Source of the DNA: Cryptomeria japonica
Taxonomy: Eukaryota; Streptophyta; Pinopsida; Cupressales; Cupressaceae
Direction of reading: 5' to 3'
DNA: 64,000 nucleotides
NCBI RefSeq assembly: GCF_030272615.1
Contig: NC_081410.1
Location: 261,372,437 to 261,436,436, forward strand
Of the stretch, positions 37,501 to 51,231 are shown piece after piece; the first letter of the stretch is position 1, and each line of letters starts with the position of its first letter. The position numbers and the translations under genes were made by a program. The notes below the pieces were generated by a model that made no database searches, was not told where the DNA came from, and saw only the letters and a program-made list of their open reading frames with translations.

Positions 37501-38724
37501 GTTTTAAAAATAATTTGAGCAACCAAAATCTAATCTGGAGGTTGGAAAAGAAGGCAAGGAGGGTTTGAATTTGAGATTAAACTACAACTCTTCCATTTTC
37601 CACAAAATATAAGAGATTATCAACAACACAACCAAATTTCTTCCAAAAACCAAACAATCTCTGATAAACAAAGAAACCAAAGAGATAAACAAGAATCCTA
37701 CCTCATTTAGCAATCCTGTTAAAGATTTGATGAAGAGCCCAACCTGCAAGCTCAAGAAATTCCTCCTTCCTCAAATGCCCAAAAACTTCATTCCAAAAAT
37801 AATTCTCCAAAAATAATCCTCTCAAAAATATTTTCCAAACCTAGGTTAAACGGAAAATGTTTGACCAAAATTTCTTTTTTTTTTTTGGATTTAAAATATT
37901 TTCTTTCGAATAAAATGAAAAATCATTCTTTTTTTTTTCAAACAATTCAAATATGCAACAACTTGCTTTTCTTTTAAAAAATGATTTTCTCAATTAATTG
38001 AAACTAACATTTCTATTTCCAAAATGCCAAGGAGGGTAAAATATTTCCATTTTCAAATAAAATTTAATCTTTCCTTTCAAAATACATAAACTGAATAAAT
38101 TCATCATTTAAAATAACCATTTAATCAAACTTGCTACAAACATGAATATAGCAATTTTAATTAATGATTAATCATACAAAGGGGTCCTATTTAATTTAGT
38201 CCCTTAATTTACTAATGCGTAAAAGAACATATTTAATCAAATTAAATACTTAGGATTAAATACTCAATTTTACCACACGCAAAACATGCAACCCAAGAAA
38301 GACAACTAGATACACGACTCACATACCCAACCAAAAGGGAAACTGATGGATGGCCGATGATGCTCACCTAAGCATGACTAGGGTAAAATGAGGGTCTTAC
38401 GACCACCTAATCCAATTTCTAAGGACCAAAGATGTACACTCAAACCTGCGAATCCAGGTGGAGACAAACCTCCTACCTATGTAGTACTGTACCTACAATC
38501 TCTTGCAACCATGAACCACACATGCATACATATATATTTTATGAAAGTTTTAGTCCGAGACTAATAACACAAATCAGGAGAACACATAAACTTACATAAG
38601 AATCGATGCGAAAACACATTTATAGGTACACAAAATAATCAAATATCTGACTATAACATTACATCATGGTAAATCAACCAAGATCAAACTGGTTTAAAAA
38701 TCTGATTAGGGTAGGGGTACTAAA
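34548..38724 (-). mobile_element. Element C2, 5' LTR (4177 bp)
   Basis: Partner of 22820-27051. Starts TGTAATGCCCC and ends GGTACTAAA where the family has GGTACTACA. It contains a palindrome cassette at 37021-37132, a TA tract at 36754-36779 and a TATA box at 38530-38539. A short duplication of a GGTTAAAAATATAGA-like segment near 34823 and 34862 is not in the other LTR. Confidence 0.9.
37021..37132. repeat. Palindrome cassette, C2 5' LTR
   Basis: Alternating GCTACC and GGTAGC words as in the other copies, flanked by one CACGTG at about 37157-37162 and a CATGTG variant. Confidence 0.8.
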
Positions 38725-40866
38725 ATACACCATCAATATTCTCAAATAAAAGAGAGGAATAGGCTGGCACACATAAAAATTATAAATTGGTTCATCAAAA
38801 AGGGAAAGTATTGAGTACACCTTTAATATAGTTTCATTAAATAACTATATTTTTCCTCGAAATAGAGAAGCTAAAGTTGCTTCACACCAACATTACTTGT
38901 ATGCCCAAAAATAGTATTCATAGAATGGTGACTCCTAGTACTACCCCTTGACATAATGAATTACCAACAACCCACGAGTTGGCACTCAGTAGGGTAACAA
39001 ATAAGCAACATCACATAAACAGTATGGTTTCCCATACTCATAACTAAACATATCTTCCATGGTTGATTACTTCACCATCCCATGGGCACATATAGCAAGC
39101 ACTGAAAGCACAAGTATTGGTTTATTCACATTTACGGGGAGTAATTTTTCAATAACACTATCATCTACTCAAGGAAGGTTTTAATTATGCTTCCCACATG
39201 AATAAATGAACAAAATTTATTCTAGATACAAGTACTGAAATTGTTTACAATTCAAAATTACATGAGGAAGTAATGTCATTCCTATATCTTTCACTTATTC
39301 CACTAAGCATTCATATTCACATTACTAACTATGCAAATTTTCTTTCCAAAGCGTAAGACTTCCATCTTTCAATATGAAGCCAAAATGCAAAAATATAATT
39401 TCATATGCTTTATATACATTCTAGTTAAATCAATGCACTCTTTAGTAGCATTTCTAAAAATTTAATAATCCTGGTAAAGAGAAGGCGAAGAGAGTTTGAT
39501 AGTCAACCCATTTCATACATATGCACAAAATCAACAACATCATGCAACATACTTAAATTTTCTCTATATATGCCTATCATCTTAATTGAATGGTTTTCAT
39601 TTCACTACCGTTTAGAAGAATGCCAAAAGGCCTAACATGAACTTTCCGAATATTATGGTTGCAACAGAATGTCTTAATTTTCCAAATAATGAAATCAAGA
39701 CAGACAATCTTTTCTTTAATGCAAGGCATCTTGTGAAGACTTACTACTCTTAATTAATACGAAACATATCATAATCTGCAACCTTTCATCATAAATCAAA
39801 GTACGATAAGAAGGTACATGAGAAGCTATCAACTAAATAATACATATTTATGCATGCACATCAAACAAGCTTTTTATTTGCACTTTCTATTTATACTAAG
39901 TCAATTATATATATCCAAAAGCAAGCTCAATGTAACATTGTTCAAATAGGTCCTCAATTGAGTCAGTATTATGAAACACATAAAGAGATCTTTCATGGAA
40001 CACATTAATACACTCTTAGCCACTATAACATGTTCCCTTTTTACACATCTTATTACAAACAAGGCAATTTCACATATCCGTTGTTCATACAAAATCACAC
40101 ATTACCTAAGATAGAATTTCCATTATGTTACTCTTACAACACACACATGGTGAATTCTTTTATGAAAATATACAATTTCCTCTAAATAACCATTAAGATC
40201 TTTTAAACCCATAGCCCTCTTATTATCTGGATACGCAGAAGAATCATTAGGCTCACACAAAGGGTTCAAGAAGTCACAACCTTTCTCTTGCAATTAGAAA
40301 ACTCACACAAGTGATAAATACACATATAACAACCATTTTAATTTCCAGAGGGAAAGAGAAGGAAGGATGATAATCATTCAATTCACTACATCATAAGAAT
40401 TCAACATCTACCATACAAGTCCTTCAAGTTCACAACACTAAGCTAGATCATAATCATAATACAAGCACATTTCATACTTTCAGATTCAAGACAAGCACTG
40501 ACCAACCCAATGGGTTAGTCAAAAGAGTACAACAATCAATAAGGGAGGTATATACGACTCTTTCTTAGAATCAGAGTAATCATAGACCAAGATATCTAAT
40601 AAGAAACAAAGCACATAAAATCACTCAAAAACACCAACGTCAAGAAGGTGAAAACAAGGCGTGAACACACATGTTACACACAATTAAGATTTTCTCGAAA
40701 GAATACACAAAAGAACAGAACACGAGTCCTTAAGATCTTCAAGATCCTGTGCCTCAATCACACACATACAAAAGGATTAAAATCATACAACATAAGGTTG
40801 ATACACCTCACACCAACTAAGGGCACCAGCAACACCAGAGATCCCAGTGTTTGCAATAGTGGCTCT
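38725..40866 (-). mobile_element. Element C1, internal region, primer-site side
   Basis: Resumes C1's interior after C2 and runs to GGCTCT (40861-40866), the start of the inverse primer site. There it is interrupted by C3. The rest of the primer site (GATACCA) reappears at 48786-48792. Sequence is AT-rich and non-coding, and matches C2 31.3-34.5 kb. Confidence 0.85.
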
Positions 40867-43800
40867 TATCAGAGCCCATGTTGCAAACACTGGGATCTCT
40901 GGTGTCGCATGTGCCCTCTATTAGTGTGAGGTGTATCGACCTTATGTGTATGCTTGTCCTCCTTTTGCATGTGAGTGATTGAGTAGACCTTACCTTGTGT
41001 GTAATGTGTGTGTGTTCACACCTTGTTTTCACCTTCTTGATGTTGGTGTTTGAGTGTTTATATGTGCATTGTTTTCTTATTGATGTCTGGGTCTACGATT
41101 ACTCTTATTCTGAAAGAGAGTCGTATGTACCTTCCTTTTTGAGTGTTGTACTCTATAGACTAATCCATTTGGGTTGGTCAGTGCTTGTCTTGAATCTGAA
41201 AGTGCGAATTGTGTTTGTTTAAGATTATGATCTAGCTTAGTGTTGTCCACTTGAAGGACTAGTATGGCAATTATTGAATGCTTATTTTGTAGAAAATTAA
41301 ATGATCATCACCATTCCTCTCTCTCTCTCTCTAGAAATTAAAATGATTAGGATATGTGTAATTATCTTTGATTTGAGTTTTCTTGTTTGCGAGAGAGAAA
41401 AGGGTGTGACTTCTTGAACCCTTGTGTGAGCCTTATGACGCTTATGTTTTTAGATTATTAAAGGGCTATGGGTTTAAAAATTTATTTTGGTTATTGGGAG
41501 AAAACTATATGTGTACGTTTAAAGAATTCTCGATGTGTATTTTGTAGGAGTAGCATAATTAAAATTCTATCTTAGTAAGGTGCATTACTATGCGAATAGT
41601 TGAATTATGTGAAACTCCTTGGTTTGTAGAAGAAGTATTAAAAGGAGCATGTTATTGTAGCTTCGAGAGAGTATTAATGTGTTCCCCGAAAGATTGTTTT
41701 ATGTGTTTCATTAAACCAGTTTGATTGAAGATTTATTTTAGTAAATGCTCCATTGAACTCGCTTTTGGGTATATGTAATTACCTTAATGTGTTTAGAAAG
41801 TGCGAATGAAAAGCTTGTTTGATGTGCATGCATCAAGATGTATTATTTAGTTGATAGCTCCTCGCTTACTTTTGATCGTAATGTGATTTCTATAATAGGT
41901 TGCAAATTATGACATGTGTCTGTATTGTATTATTATAAGTGAGTGTTTTCAAGAGGTTTGGTATTATCGAAAGGATTGCCTGTTTTGATCTCTGTTGGTT
42001 GGAAAACTAGAACATTCTGTTGCAACCATAATTATTGGAAGTGTTTTGTTAGGCTGATTGTCATCCTTCTAAATGGTAGCGAAATGAAAACCGTGTAATT
42101 AAAATGATAGGCTTATAGTGAGAAATTTTATAATGTAGTGTGATCTGTTGATCTTGCGTTTTTGTAGGAAATAGTTTGGTTATCAAACTCTCTTTCCCTT
42201 CTCTTTGCCTAATCATAAGATTTTTAGAAATGGTATTAAAGAATGCATTGATTTAAATAGAATGTTTATAAAACATGTGAAATTGTACTATTGCATTTTG
42301 GCTTCATATTGAAAGATGAAAGTCCTCTTTGAGAAAAGAGTTTGCATAGCTAAGTAATTTAGTTACAAATGCTTAGTGAAATTTGATAAAGATATAGGAA
42401 TGATGTTATTTCCTTATATAATTGTGAATTGTTAATAATTTCAGTACCTAAATCTAGAGTAAACTTGATTCAGTCATTTATATAGAAAGCATAATTAAAA
42501 TCTTCCTTGAATAGATGTTAGCGTACTGAAAAGTACTCCTCGTAAATGTGACTAAACCAGTACGAGTGTATTCGTGTGTATTGTAAGAAACCGGTACTTA
42601 TTATATGTGCCCATGGATTGGTGAAGTAATCAACCATGGAGGATATGTTGCTTATGAGTATGGGAAACCATACTGTTTATGTGATGTTGCTTAATTGTTT
42701 CCCTACTGAGTACCAAACCTCGGGTTGTGGGTAACTCAGTATGTTAAGGGGTAGTATTCGAAGTAACCGTTCCTTGAATAGTATGGATTGGCATACGAGT
42801 AATGTCGGTGCGAAGTGACTTTAGCTTCTCTACTTCGAGGAATGATATAGTTGTACTATTAAACTGTATCAAAGGTGTACTCAATACTTTCCCTTTTGAT
42901 GAATCTATTTATAGGTTTATATGTGGCAGCATATTCCTCTCCTTTATTTGAGCATTTCGATGGTGATTCTTGTGTATAGTGATGGTGTGATTTGGAGGAT
43001 CCTTTGCCTCGTCTTCATGAAAGGTAGGTTTATTCACATGTGCTGCCAGTTAGTACGTGTTGGTGGGCATGTGGGTGGACCCTAGTCATGTATACCTCTG
43101 ACTTATGGTGAGTATCCTTCTAGATACGTCGCTATGCGGGATGTGACCTACGCGTGCTTTTTTCATGAGGTACACTACCATGCAGGATACGCCCATTGCG
43201 TGTTTTCTCTGCTTGGGGTATTGCCATGCCGTGTGACGACGTGATGCGGGGTGATGTCGAGGTGTACACCGCCATGCCATGTGGGTAGTGTGACTATGTC
43301 GCACCACATGATGAGCTACTGCAATAGCTAGTTAGTTGTTCCTTCCTTCCTCGTTGGTGGCTAGATGTTAGTCACATAGTGATGTTATGTGCAATTGTGA
43401 TATTCTTTGTATTTCTTTGGGGACCAGCAATTTATTTTACTATGACTTTGAAGGTTTAGCCACGATCTTGTGATCTTTTACACTTTTGATTTGGTGTTGC
43501 AATTTCGGATTATTTTCTTGCCTTACTGTTGGAATTGATGATTTATTATCTTTATTCATCTGTACTTTGATGGCTAAACTGGTTTATCCTTATTGTTTTC
43601 GTATGCTGGTCTTGTGTTGAAATGTGAAATTCCTCTCCAAAGACGTATGATATGGATTTGGTAGAGTGTGTACGAGGAAGTAGACATAGGGAACCTTGAG
43701 GATGGGGGTATGTGAGGCTATGATGCAGCTAGGACCCACTACCTACCTATGTGTGGTGACTATCTCTTGGAGGCTAACCACCTTGCTCGACAAGGGATAT

Positions 43801-44567
43801 TCACAAAGGTCTTGTATGGAAGGTAGCACCGCTATGGTGTGCCTAGCACCATCGAGCCTTGAGTGAGATATTGGATATTTATGATCATATTGTTGTTCTG
43901 AGATCAGGCATAGAGATGTTGATCATGCATGCTATCTTTGACCGAGCTTTAGACATGCTCACATGTGGCCTTTTGAGTTATGTATTCCAGTTATGTGGGT
44001 GGTTATTATTTGTATCATGGAGTAAATTGTGTTAACTTGTCACTATGTTATGGGGCATAGTCTTTGGAAATGTTTTTATATGCCTGGCAAGTGTAAACAA
44101 TTGAGTTATTTATGTTGCTCTTATTTCATGAAAGTTAATTTGGTTGTAGGAATTGATATTTGAAGCTAGTCCTATGTGATAAAGTTTTACAAAAAAGATG
44201 GATTGGTAAAGGAAATTGATCTTGATGGCATGTTTTCTTGTCATTTTTGGTAGATGATTATGGTAATTGTTGTTTACCTCCTTGTAATGCTTTAATTTGG
44301 TGTAACAAAAGGGAGAAAATTCTTATTTCTTTGCTATGATTGTGGACAATTTCTAGAATGTTATAAGAAATGTATGGATTTAGATGTATCTTGCCAATGG
44401 GTAATGGTATTTGTAGAGGATTTAGCAGTAATATTTCATTTGATTATGGAAAGATTTCTATGTGCAATTTGATATTTGTTGAATGAGTTTCAGGGCTGAT
44501 GCGTACGACATGTTCTCCATCTAGCCTTACGACTTCCAGGAGTAAGGCGGAACCTAGGGGGGAAGAA
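40867..44567 (+). mobile_element. Element C3, internal region
   Basis: Same non-coding interior as in C1, C2 and E, in plus orientation. It includes the GC-richer block (about 43100-43320) and the purine tract at the right edge. A 73-codon antisense frame at 43307-43086 has a counterpart in E, but not in C1 or C2. Confidence 0.85.
44551..44567 (+). other. Polypurine tract of C3
   Basis: AACCTAGGGGGGAAGAA directly precedes the LTR start TGTAG. The same tract in inverse orientation follows the other 3' LTRs at 21237-21253, 27052-27066 and 57085-57100. Confidence 0.8.
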
Positions 44568-46015
44568 TGTAGTACCCCCGCCCTAATCAATTTCTAATCT
44601 CGGTTTAATCTTGGTCAGTTTATCTTAATATAATGTTATAGTCAGATGTTTGATTTAATGCATAGTTATTGATGTGGTTTTTGCACTAGTTGTATGCAAG
44701 TTGTTTAGTGTTCCTATTTCGTGGTATTAATATCGGGCTAACGCTTTCATTAAGTTTATATATGTATGCATGTATGACTCTTGGTTGCAGGGGATTTCAG
44801 GTACAATGCCGCATGAGTGTGAGGTTTCGTCTTCACCTGGATTTGCAGGTTTGAGTGTACCTCTTTAATCCTTAGAGTTGGATTAGGTGGTTGTAGGACC
44901 CTAGTTGACCATGGTCGTGCTCAAGTGAGCATCGTCAGTCGTCATCGGTATTCCCTTTTTGTTTGGGTTTGCGAGTCATCTGTCTAGTTGACTTTCTTGG
45001 TTTGCGTGTTTGGTGCGAATGGTTAAATTGATTAATTAGTCCTTAGTATTTAATTTGATTAAATATGTGTTTGTACATTAAAGATTAATGGACTAAATTA
45101 AATAGGATTTCTGTATGTGATTTATCGTTAATTTGAATTGCTCGATTTAAATTGGGAGCAAGTTCAATTAAATAGTTAATTTTAATATTAAATTTGTTAT
45201 GTTTATGTTGTTGAAAAAGAAAGATTTAAATTTAATTGCAATAGAATTAATTTAATCTTTTGGCATTTTTGAAATAGAAAGGTTAAATTTTAGTTGAGTG
45301 AGAAAATCAATTTTGAATTGAAAAACAATTTAATTTGTTGATATAGTTGGAAAATAGTAATTTTTGGGAATTATTTTTAAATAAAAATTTTAATTCCAAA
45401 AAAATGAAATTTTGGTCAACTCTTCCTTATAACCTAGACTTTTGGAAAATTTTAGAGGATGGATATTTTTGGAAAAATGTTTTGTTGGAAAAATATTTTT
45501 GGGATGAAACTTGGGGGTTTTGGAAGGAGAAGGATTTCTTGAGCTGTAGGTTGGGGCTCTTCATCAGATCCCTTCCAGGAATGCTTATTGAGGTAGGATC
45601 TGTTTATCAATTTAGTTATTTAAAAAAAAAAAAAAAAAGGTGGATTTGAATGTTCTTAAAATTTTGGTTTCAGATTCTCCATTGGCTACTTAAGATTCGA
45701 GATTGTAGTGAAATTAGTCAAGTTTGGCGGATTGCTTGTATTTTAGTATAAATAATGATTTCCTATTTGCCAAAATTGGTTTTGGAGAGGTTTTTCAATA
45801 AATTCTCTTTTTATGTTATTTAAGGCTGTTTGTTTAAAAAAAAAAATGGGGGTTTTGTTGTTTAGAAAGAATGTTATAAAAACCCATTCCTATAATTTAA
45901 GGAAAATAGAGTTTTTTGGGTAAATCAAAATTTTGGTTTAAAAAAAAAAAAACAGTGTTATTTGTTTATTTCGAATTTTTATTTAAATCAAAATTTTTAA
46001 ATAAGAAATATGTGT

Positions 46016-46258
46016 TTGGGGTTGGAGGGCGAGGAGCAAAGCTCCACCCACCTCCTCCTCCCCTCCCCCGCGCATTGTTGCAGCTCGCGGTGGCCGCAGG
46101 CTCACTGTGGTGGCCGCAGGGGCCGCGGTGGCCACAAGGCGCCACGGAACTTGCGTACACTGCAGTGGCGCCGCCCGCGTGGGTTTCCCTGCGGCTAGGG
46201 TTTGGGTCGCCCAATCCCCCGCGTTGGGAGGTGGGCCCGGCCTTCGCTGCCCCCAATT
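46016..46258. repeat. GC-rich cassette in C3 LTR
   Basis: About 240 bp of high GC in an otherwise AT-rich LTR, with recurring GTGGCCGCAGG-like words and poly-A/poly-T runs on both sides. Confidence 0.8.
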
Positions 46259-47382
46259 AAATATTGTTTTTTTTTGTTAGTTTTTAAAAATGTTTTTTTA
46301 ATGTATTTTTTTTATTCAAAAAAAAAACATATAATATTTTAATATTATCTAATGGTAAATTTTAATTAAGTTTTTAATTATGATTAAAGTTGCATAAATT
46401 TTTAATTCATGATTAATTTGATATTAATTAATTGTATAATGGAATATATATGTTAATTAATATTCAAATTTTCATTTTATGATTAATGCACTTTTTCTAA
46501 TTAAATTCTAGAATTGCTAATTTCGCAATTAAATATTAATCGGTTATATTTTGATTAATCTTGGACTAATAAATATTTACCTTGATTAATAATTATTTGA
46601 GTAATTTTCTTTTATGCTCAAGGAAACCATCTGTTAATCTGGGAATGGATTTTCTTTATTTGGCTTCCCTAAATATGTATATTTCCTTGATATGGATAGT
46701 GTAATTTGGTTCTGGGAAAGACATGTGTAGGATTTATTTTGAACCAGTATGTCAATGATGTTTTAATTGGAGATTAGATATCTTATTTATTGGTTAATGG
46801 TTGTCTTTTTTTTTTATCAATGTGAATTTGGTTTAAGAACTCATTATGGCTTAATATGTTAGGTTTGATGCAAATGAACATCAGTGAGTTAGAAAACCAA
46901 GAACAACCTGTATCTAAATGAAGTAGATTACTGCAATCTATTATAGACCATGCAGAAACTTGATCGACTTTTAATGTTTAGATCAATTCGGAAAAGATTG
47001 TATCTGCTGAATATTACCTATGCGAGTTTAATTTCTGTATTCGCTTTTGCTTATGTAATGGCAAGTCGTGTTTTGTTTGATAGGACCCTATCATATGGAA
47101 TGATTTGGGGTACCTGTTTCTATCCTCGGTTCTGAGTTGACTGTTGTTTTGTGGTAGTGTCATGTTTGGTCATATCCTCTATGTGGGTGTCGAATGATGA
47201 TTCGTGGTTGACCTTAGTCGGTCAAGTCTCTAGTTAGAGTACCATCTGTCAGTGCACCTTGTATGAAGTCATGTTTGACCAAATGGTGGATTTCTCCATT
47301 TTGAACTCCGTTCGTCTGACCATGTCTATTCCTTGGTTTTTGAGTTCATCTGAGTATAGTCTAGTGTCGTATGGGAAAGTGG

Positions 47383-47433
47383 CTTTCGATTGGGGGCCGC
47401 GCCCAAAGTGGCTGCTGGGTAACCCATCGAAAG
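47383..47433 (+). other. Conserved LTR hairpin of the C family
   Basis: CTTTCGAT (47383-47390) and ATCGAAAG (47426-47433) form an 8-bp stem around a conserved G/C-rich loop. Equivalents stand at about 19017-19073, 24091-24147, 35865-35925, 50070-50124 and 54382-54432. Confidence 0.5.
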
Positions 47434-50400
47434 TGAGTCTAATAAGTGATAACCTAACAGTAGATTAGGATGTAATCTCTAAGTAAGATAATGTGCCTCA
47501 CACATGGGACGAGTGCTAACATAGACCCGACATGCTGGGAGAAGGCCTGAAATGGCAATCCATCATCCTTGTCTTCACGAGAGGATGTGTGGGTCCACAT
47601 GAGGCTTGGATGGGCCGGAGGCTCGGATTAGGTTGCCAGGGTAACCCAGTGTATGGGGCCAAGACCTATGAAGACTTGCCATGGTAACCGTACCAGGTTG
47701 TGTGATGACACTTGTCCCTACGTTCGCTAGTGTGTTGTCGTTTTGTCCTGTTAGGAGCACTTTTGTGGGTCTCCCTATTGTCTTTTCCCTTGTAAGTACT
47801 TGGTTTCATGTTAGACCTTGGGTGGTGATGACTCAGTTTTGTGGATGCTCCAATGGACCTTTGTATTAGCTTTGATTATGTTCAGCTGGATCCTTTTCTT
47901 TTCAAGGATCGTTTATGTATTAATTGACCAATGCGGTCACTTGTATATTGTTTATGGTTCACCTTGATGACCGGATTGTAATGGTGTAACCTCTTGTATT
48001 CTTAACTTTATTAATTATTAGAGGGGTCTTGCAGTTGAGCAGACCCGGAGATGTAGCCCTTTAGGGGTGAACTCCGAGATCATTATGGTGTTATGTGATG
48101 TTATTCTCTTATGTTTCCCTTATTCAACTTTATCATGTATGAATAGCTTATGTTAGAATGTATAAGTGGATAAGATGGAATTAACTTTAAATGCTTATAT
48201 GCAGTCCTTCTTGAATGCCATTTTGATTGAATGCATAAGTGGTTTAGATGAGATTTATCATAGATGCATGTATGCAATCGTCTTTTAAAATGCAATAAAT
48301 TGGAATATGAAAGAATGCAACTTAGAGTAATGGAATATATTCAGTTGTTGTTAAGGAAATTAAGTATGCTTGAAAAGATCTCATATGTTTATGATGAAAT
48401 TCTAGTGTGTTAGAATATTAGATGTATGGCTTGTATTTTAATGAAAAGCTTGAATGAAGATTATGAATAGATCTTAATAGATGAATCTGTGCTTGTGATT
48501 TATATTTCCATCTTCTGAAAGAAATTATCCTGATTAAGAATTATCTCGTTATTAAGATAATCAGCTTATTGGATTAATTGTGTGAGTTAAGTGAAGTGTG
48601 AAATTTAAGTAATCTCGTTGGGAAACTCTTTAGGTGTTAGTTGATGTCTTCTGCTATGTAATCTAAATCTTTGATATCTTGTTGTATCTTAATGTGGTGT
48701 ACCATTAAAAAAATAAAATTATTGCACTCTATTCTTGTGTTTTGGCTTATCCCTTCGGAGTTTCCTAGCGGGGCATTACAACTCTGATACCAAATGTAAT
48801 GCCCCGCCAAGAAACCCCAAAGGGATAAAGCTAAAACACAAGAATAGAGTGCAAATAATTTTTTTTTAAAAGTTAAAATAGAATAATGATACATTGAATT
48901 ATCATTAAGTTCAAATTACACAATGGAAGACTTAACTAACACCTAAAGAGTTTCCCAACGTGATTACTTGATTCAACACTTAACTCAACTCATGCTAATT
49001 AATCCAATTAATTTTATTAACTTAATGACATGATAATACGTAACAAAGGATAAATCCATTCGGTAGGTTAAAAATATAGGTAACATGATTAAGCTCATCC
49101 ATTACAATTTAACCATACATTTTATTCAAACTTACAATAAAAAATATGTCATGCATCTAATTTCCTTACATACTTAAATTGCATTATTAAAAAATGAATA
49201 CTTTCCATGATACCAACCTACATATTTCATGATCCAAATTACTGCATTTAATAAGATGACTACATACATGCATATAAGATCAACATCATCTAATTCACAC
49301 TATACATTTTAACTATAAAGCCATCCATACATGCTAAATAGAAAGGAAACAGATGAACACAAACACCACATAACACCAAATTGATATCGTAGTTCACCCC
49401 TAGTGGGCTACATCTCTGGGTTTGCTCAACTGCAAGACCCCTATGATAAAATAATAGGGTGAAGAATACATAAGGTTCACATCATTTACATCCTGCCATC
49501 AAGGCGTACATAAACCAATAATACGTATGACCACATCGGTCCAATAGATACATGAATGATCCTAGAAAAGGAAAAGGATCCAATTGAACATGATAAGAAG
49601 CAAATAAAAAGGAACAACTGGAGCACCCGTGAAACTAAATCCTTGCAACCCTTCATAAGCAACCCATGGTCTAACATGAATACCACATTCTTGCAAGGGC
49701 ATAAACAACCAGATATGACTCCACAATAATGCTCCTATCAAAGACAACACAAATTGCATACTAGTGAACATAAGGGACAAGTGTCATCACATAACTTGGT
49801 ATGGTTACCATGGCAGGCTTCCATAGGTTTCGACCCCATCTACTAGGTTACCCTGGCAACCTTTCCTGAACCTCCGGCCCATCCAAGTCTCATGTGGACC
49901 CAACACATCCTTTTGTGAAGACAAGGTTGTTGGTTTTCCATTTCAGGCCTTCTCACTACATGTCGAGTCTGTACTATCACTCATCCGATGCGTGAGGCAC
50001 AATTATCTTACTTAGTGTTTTTTTAAACTAAACTCTCTAATATACTATTAGGTTATCACTTATTTAGACACACTTTTGATGGGTTACCCTGCAACCACTT
50101 TGGGCACGACCCTACTCGAAAGCCACTTTCCCATATGACACTAGACCATAATCAAACAAACTCCTAAACCAAGGAATACACCAGGACAAGCTTACGGAGT
50201 TCAATACTGTAGGAATACCCACTCGACCAAACAAGTCTTCATATGAGGTGCACTGACTGACGGTACTCTGACTAGGGATATGACCAACTATGGTCAACCA
50301 CATACCAACATTTCAACACTCACATAAAGGACATGACCGGATACAAAACCATAAGATGAAAATAGTCCAAAACTCGAGATCAAGGACATAAGAAGATTCC

Positions 50401-51231
50401 AAAATAAACATATGACAATAACCAACAATCACAATCAAGGACTTGCCATATCCTAATCAAATGCGAATACATAAAATTAAACATGCATAGGCATAAATAG
50501 GAAATGACAATCTTCCTCCATATCGTTTAAACACTACAATCAATCCAGTTTTCTAATAGATCTAATTAGATTGCAATTTGTCTACCTTGTCTAGGTACAT
50601 GTCGCTCATGGTTTACTAACTCACTAAAATTCATTTTACATGATAAAATAATATAAATACTTCATCATGAGTTTTCAAACCAAAATCACATTAATATAAT
50701 TGTAATTATATGCACAAACATATAAAGATATAATTAAATATATATTAATTAACCAAAATTTGATATTTAATTTCCAAAATAAAATCATTATTCCATACTT
50801 GAATGAAACAATTTATCTAAACTTATTTTTTTTCCAAAACCAAGATACGTTGTTTAGAATATGGGAATATACCTTTTTAAAGAAACTAGAATAGATAATC
50901 ATTTCTCAAATTAACAAAATATTTCCTTGCATATATTTAAAATATACAAACTAAAATATCAATTATATATATATATATATATATATATTGATTAATAAAT
51001 TAGAAATTGAATATCAATTAATGTATATTTATTAATAAACATTAATTAATAATAAACTAATAACCAAATATTATTTATTTAATAAACTTGAATTAAATAA
51101 TATTTAAAAAACTTTATTTTAAAATATAAACATTTTTTTTTTTTTTTGGTTTAAAAAAACAAAATAGAAATTATTATATGGGGTAGACCCACATGCCCCC
51201 ACCCCACCCCCAATAATCCCCAAGGGCAGCA

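Larger units (their letters stand above)
22820..38724 (-). mobile_element. Element C2, complete LARD-like element
   Basis: C2 is a full minus-strand element: 3' LTR 22820-27051, interior 27052-34547 (holding solo LTR D), primer site 34533-34545, 5' LTR 34548-38724. A perfect 5-bp duplication ATACA flanks it, and C1's interior reads on across the join. The outer tip of the 5' LTR is AA where CA is expected. Without D the interior is about 3.8 kb and has no gag or pol frame. LTRs of about 4.2 kb with such an interior match the known LARD class. Its enzymes must have come from an unseen partner. Confidence 0.9.
40867..48780 (+). mobile_element. Element C3, one-LTR insertion lacking its 5' LTR
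   Basis: C3 starts at TATCAGAGCC, that is, three bases inside its own primer site, continues through a complete interior of 3701 bp to a polypurine tract (44551-44567) and a complete 3' LTR (44568-48780) ending GGGGCATTACA. No 5' LTR is present. The flanks are GCTCT (40862-40866) and ACTCT (48781-48785), adjoining parts of C1's primer site, so the target was duplicated as in normal integration, with one later change. This fits insertion of an incomplete reverse transcript that stopped at the primer site. A later deletion that removed exactly the 5' LTR is the alternative. Orientation is opposite to C1. Confidence 0.85.
44568..48780 (+). mobile_element. Element C3, 3' LTR (4213 bp)
   Basis: Ends TGTAGTACCCC and GGGGCATTACA. 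TATA box at 44757-44764. Where C1, C2 and D have the GCTACC cassette, this LTR has a GC-rich cassette (46016-46258) like that of E, so C3 and E form one subfamily. It also has a conserved hairpin with stem 47383-47390 / 47426-47433. Overlapping frames of 60-114 codons in the GC-rich part occur on both strands and are not convincing genes. Confidence 0.9.

Noticed and set aside
40861-40876. Possible rho-type or intrinsic terminator hairpin
   Set aside because: The 6-bp stem is the chance meeting of two inverse primer sites in a eukaryotic repeat, not a transcription terminator.
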